DNA from: CAYWMD01 sp964458575 | GTDB taxonomy: Bacteria; Verrucomicrobiota; Verrucomicrobiia; Limisphaerales; JADLHS01 | Assembly (NCBI GenBank): GCA_964458575.1 | Contig: CAYWMD010000065.1 | Location: 1 to 34,732, forward strand | DNA length: 34,732 bases | Reading direction: 5' to 3' | In this document: piece by piece, positions 32,369 through 34,732 of the stretch | How the letters are laid out: the number at the start of each line of letters is the position of its first letter | Numbering within the stretch: the first letter of the stretch is position 1 | Translations under genes and position numbers: made by a program | Notes under the pieces: model-generated | Databases searched by the model: none | Seen by the model: the letters and a program-made list of their open reading frames with translations, nothing else | Told to the model about the DNA's origin: nothing

Positions 32369-33297
32369 AAGCGAAGAATAAGCGTGAGCCGCCGATGCTT
32401 GTTGCAAGTCGCGAGAACGACCTGAAGCTAACTCGTGTGCTTTTGAAGAAAGGGGTTTCGCCTGACTGCGTGGGCAAGCACCGAATTACGCCTTTGATTG
32501 AGGCAGCGAGTCGAGGGTACGGTGAAATGGTTGATCTGTTGTTGAAGCGCAAAGCCGATGTAAACGCCCTTACAACGAGCCGTGAATCAGCTCTCGGGTA
32601 CGCTGCTGCCAACGGGCACACGACAATTGTCGAGAAACTGTTGAAGGCTGGTGCCGATCCAAACGGAGTGGTATTGCTCTTTGGTGAACACCTCTCCGCT
32701 CTGACCATGAGCGCGGGGCGTGGTGAAATCGAGACCGTCAAGGTGCTGATCGAAGGCGGCGCAAGCCCTGATGGCGTTAAGGAACCGGAGAGACCGTTGA
32801 TTTTGGCCGCCCGAAATGCGCGTTTCCACGTTGTAAACTACCTGCTGGAGCATGGAGCTGATCCTAACGCTAGAAGTCGTACGAAGAAAACAGTGTTATT
32901 CCCACTTGCTGCACGGGGAAATCTCGAAGTAGTAGAGGCTGCGTTAGAGCGCAAAGCCGAGGTGAACGTTGTGGATTCCGATGGCATGACGCCGTTAATG
33001 TGGGCGTGCCATAAAGGCCACTTGGAGGTCGTGAAACTGCTTATCAAGAAGGGCGCAGACGTGACGATTCGAGATACGTTCCGTAAAACGGCTGGGATTC
33101 AGGACAGTGCCCTGACGTGGGCTGTTATCCAAAAACAACGAGCCGTTGTGGAGTGGCTCGTAAAGCAGAAGCTTCCGTTCGATGGAGGGGATTTGAAACT
33201 CGCGAAAAACTTCCTGCGGGAACAGCGAACGCTACGGCGGTCTGCCGAAAAGCCGATAGGTCAACAATGCTGCACATTTCCGCGGGGATCACAGTGA
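32365..33297 (+). CDS. Ankyrin-repeat protein
   Basis: A 310-residue protein made almost entirely of about eight ankyrin repeats of roughly 33 residues, for example 'TPLIEAASRGYGEMVDLLLK', 'SALGYAAANGHTTIVEKLLK', 'RPLILAARNARFHVVNYLLE' and 'TPLMWACHKGHLEVVKLLIK'. Ankyrin repeats bind other proteins. ATG 32365 begins MKAKNKREPPMLVAS; there is no signal peptide or membrane segment. Codon third positions and overall base composition are clearly less G+C-rich than in the neighbours, and the gene begins exactly where a nucleotidyltransferase gene is cut off, so recent horizontal acquisition is likely. The C-terminus (REQRTLRRSAEKPIGQQCCTF) is not ankyrin-like. Confidence 0.88.
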   Translation: MKAKNKREPPMLVASRENDLKLTRVLLKKGVSPDCVGKHRITPLIEAASRGYGEMVDLLLKRKADVNALTTSRESALGYAAANGHTTIVEKLLKAGADPNGVVLLFGEHLSALTMSAGRGEIETVKVLIEGGASPDGVKEPERPLILAARNARFHVVNYLLEHGADPNARSRTKKTVLFPLAARGNLEVVEAALERKAEVNVVDSDGMTPLMWACHKGHLEVVKLLIKKGADVTIRDTFRKTAGIQDSALTWAVIQKQRAVVEWLVKQKLPFDGGDLKLAKNFLREQRTLRRSAEKPIGQQCCTFPRGSQ

Positions 33298-33333
33298 AAG
33301 CTGGCTATCAACTGGGGACTCCCGACTGCCCAA

Positions 33334-34470
33334 GTGACTGATCTCGCGCACAACCCTGCCAAAGAAAGCCGCCTCCTGTCCCTCGACGCCCTGCGCGGCT
33401 TCAGCATGTTTGGGATTCTCGGCGCCGAGCAAATCGTCGTGGCGCTGGCCAAGGACGGGCCCGAAGGTTCGTGGCTGCACGCGTTGAGACAGCAATTCAC
33501 CCACGCGGAATGGGCCGGGTTCCGCTTTTATGATTTCATCTTTCCTTTGTTCCTGTTTGCAATCGGTGTCGCCGTGCCGCTCTCGATTGACAAGCGGCTG
33601 GCCCGGGGCGAGAGCCGGACGCGCATCCTGCGCCACTCTCTCGTTCGTTTCGCGTTGATGGTGTTCTTCGGCTGGTGGGTGACGGGCAATTTTCTTTCGT
33701 GGGACTTCGCGAAAATGCACTTGAGCTACAGCGTGCTCATGATGCTGGGCTTCGGGTATCTCATCGCCGTGGCGCTCGTGCTGTTCACGTCGCTGCGCAC
33801 GCAGATTGCGGCCACGGCGGCCATTCTCGTCGGTTACTGGGCGTTGCAAATGTTCGTCCCCGTGCCCGGTCACGTGCCGGGCGAATTTGCGGAAGGCGCG
33901 ATTCTGAGCGACTGGCTTTACGATCATTCCGTCGGCCTGCTCGGCCCGCCGTGGAAAAGCCAATATGGACGCGGCTTCGTGCTCACGTTCATGACGCACG
34001 GCGCAACGGCGATGCTCGGCGTGTTTGCCGCGCGGATTCTCAAGGCGGCCTGGAGCAACCCGAAAAAGATGAAATGGCTTGTCGGCGTCGGATTGGGCTG
34101 TTTGGTCGTGGGATGGCTCTGGAGTTTTCATCTTCCAATCGTCAAGCGCCGTTGGACGAGCAGCTATGTGCTCTGGGCCGGCGGCTGGAGTTATCTGCTG
34201 ATGGCGGCATTTTACTGGCTGATTGACGTAAAAGGTTTCCGCCGCTGGGCCGGATTGTTTGTCGTCATCGGCAGCAACTCGATTTTGGCGTATCTCATCG
34301 CGGGTGTGTTCATGAAACCGTTCCGCACGCTGGCCGAGGTCTTGTTTGGCGGATTGCGGACGCCGCTGGGCGAATATTGGGCCGGCGTGACGCTGGCGTT
34401 CGCATCGTGCGGCTTTGCGTGGTTGCTGCTGGCTTACCTGCATCGGCGGCGGATTTTCCTGCGACTGTGA
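33334..34470 (+). CDS. Multi-pass membrane acyltransferase (DUF5009/NagX-like)
   Basis: A 378-residue polytopic membrane protein related to heparan-alpha-glucosaminide N-acetyltransferase (YeiB/DUF5009 group). The N-terminus has the family hallmark RLLSLDALRGFSMFGILGAE, then FRFYDFIFPLFLFAIGVAVPLS; about ten hydrophobic helices follow, such as 'YSVLMMLGFGYLIAVALVLF' and 'WLVGVGLGCLVVGWLWSF', ending LLLAYLHRRRIFLRL. Eukaryotic relatives transfer acetyl groups from acetyl-CoA across the membrane to glucosamine; bacterial ones are thought to acetylate amino sugars or glycans. The start is GTG 33334 (VTDLAHNPAKES), as no ATG lies before the first helix. It is the last complete gene in the window. 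Confidence 0.85.
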   Translation: MTDLAHNPAKESRLLSLDALRGFSMFGILGAEQIVVALAKDGPEGSWLHALRQQFTHAEWAGFRFYDFIFPLFLFAIGVAVPLSIDKRLARGESRTRILRHSLVRFALMVFFGWWVTGNFLSWDFAKMHLSYSVLMMLGFGYLIAVALVLFTSLRTQIAATAAILVGYWALQMFVPVPGHVPGEFAEGAILSDWLYDHSVGLLGPPWKSQYGRGFVLTFMTHGATAMLGVFAARILKAAWSNPKKMKWLVGVGLGCLVVGWLWSFHLPIVKRRWTSSYVLWAGGWSYLLMAAFYWLIDVKGFRRWAGLFVVIGSNSILAYLIAGVFMKPFRTLAEVLFGGLRTPLGEYWAGVTLAFASCGFAWLLLAYLHRRRIFLRL

Positions 34471-34506
34471 ACGCGCACCCACTCCGCTGGGGGGACTACA
34501 TTTTCT

Positions 34507-34642
34507 CCCTCACTCCGGCCCACTCCCGCTGGGAGTCTTCATGGATTTTCGTCCGCCCGGCAGGATGGAAACCAAACGCCGCCCCTCACCGCGTCCCTCT
34601 CCCCATCCGATGGGGAGAGGGTGTCCACAGGAGGGTGAGGGG
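34507..34642. repeat. Palindromic repeat element (CCCTCTCCC/GGGAGAGGG family), copy 3
   Basis: A degraded left half (CCCTCACTCCGGCCCACTCC then GGGAGT, 34507-34536) is followed by a well-kept half (34582-34642) whose centre is a perfect hairpin with 13-base arms, CCCTCTCCCCATC/GATGGGGAGAGGG (34595-34621), ending GGAGGGTGAGGGG. It follows the acyltransferase gene and could end its transcript. Confidence 0.8.
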
Positions 34643-34703
34643 TATTTCCAAAGTAGCGGGAGAGTCGTCCTCTGTCTCATCGAATGCCGGGCGACTGCTG
34701 TTT

Positions 34704-34732
34704 CCCTCTCCCAGCGGGAGAGGGATCAAGGG
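34704..34732. repeat. Palindromic repeat element (CCCTCTCCC/GGGAGAGGG family), partial copy 4
   Basis: CCCTCTCCC-AGC-GGGAGAGGG at 34704-34724 is identical to 5805-5825, which lies inside the MbnP-MbnH gene. The element runs off the end of the window. Confidence 0.8.

Noticed and set aside
33289..34482. Open frame of 397 codons opposite the acyltransferase
   Set aside because: His/Arg/Gln-rich translation typical of the antisense of a membrane protein gene.

Overview
The window (about 60% G+C, dense coding, almost no RNA or phage signal) looks like a chromosomal piece from a Verrucomicrobiota bacterium of the Pedosphaera/Limisphaerales type. I infer this from the combination of prepilin-like H-X9-DG proteins, secreted LamG/NPCBM/DUF2961 glycosidases, a ceramidase-like enzyme, YHYH proteins and several families of dispersed palindromic repeats. 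No rRNA, tRNA, CRISPR or complete insertion sequence was seen.

Layout. 1-453: tail of a LamG protein. 559-2736: a LytS-type membrane histidine kinase and a LytTR response regulator, with a palindromic repeat element between them. 2902-8640: a tight four-gene operon of YHYH protein, MbnP-MbnH fusion (copper-protein domain fused to a di-heme MauG/peroxidase), DUF1566 protein and second YHYH protein. A pair of 9-bp direct repeats 21 bp apart lies just upstream and fits the geometry of a LytTR operator, so the two-component pair probably controls this operon. 8664-10499 (minus): sialidase-like BNR protein with LamG tail. 10668-13205: two prepilin-like H-X9-DG proteins around a small lipoprotein. 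13206-13774: a graveyard holding the decayed 3' ends of another prepilin-like gene and another GH172 (DUF2961) gene. 13775-15307: intact GH172 gene.

15433-23798 (minus): a complete potassium-uptake locus in the order 27-aa membrane ORF, kdpF, kdpA, kdpB, kdpC, 38-aa membrane ORF, 63-aa ORF, kdpD, kdpE. A 17-bp site at 23855-23871 matches my recollection of the E. coli KdpE box at 15 of 17 positions. KdpFABC would import K+ at the expense of ATP, and KdpD/KdpE would switch it on. Three of the small ORFs are coupled to their neighbours by overlapping stop/start codons or strong ribosome-binding sites.

24007-31965: secreted carbohydrate or lipid enzymes (NPCBM six-hairpin glycosidase, TIM-barrel glycosidase, Gfo/Idh/MocA oxidoreductase, ceramidase-like hydrolase). 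32002-33297: a small companion gene, a truncated nucleotidyltransferase, and an ankyrin-repeat gene with lower G+C that probably arrived by transfer. 33334-34470: membrane acyltransferase. 34507-34732: more palindromic repeats.

The most notable features are the MbnP-MbnH fusion with its YHYH/DUF1566 partners and putative LytTR operator; two different palindromic repeat elements inserted in frame inside that fusion gene; and the unannotated-looking small proteins and KdpE box of the kdp locus.
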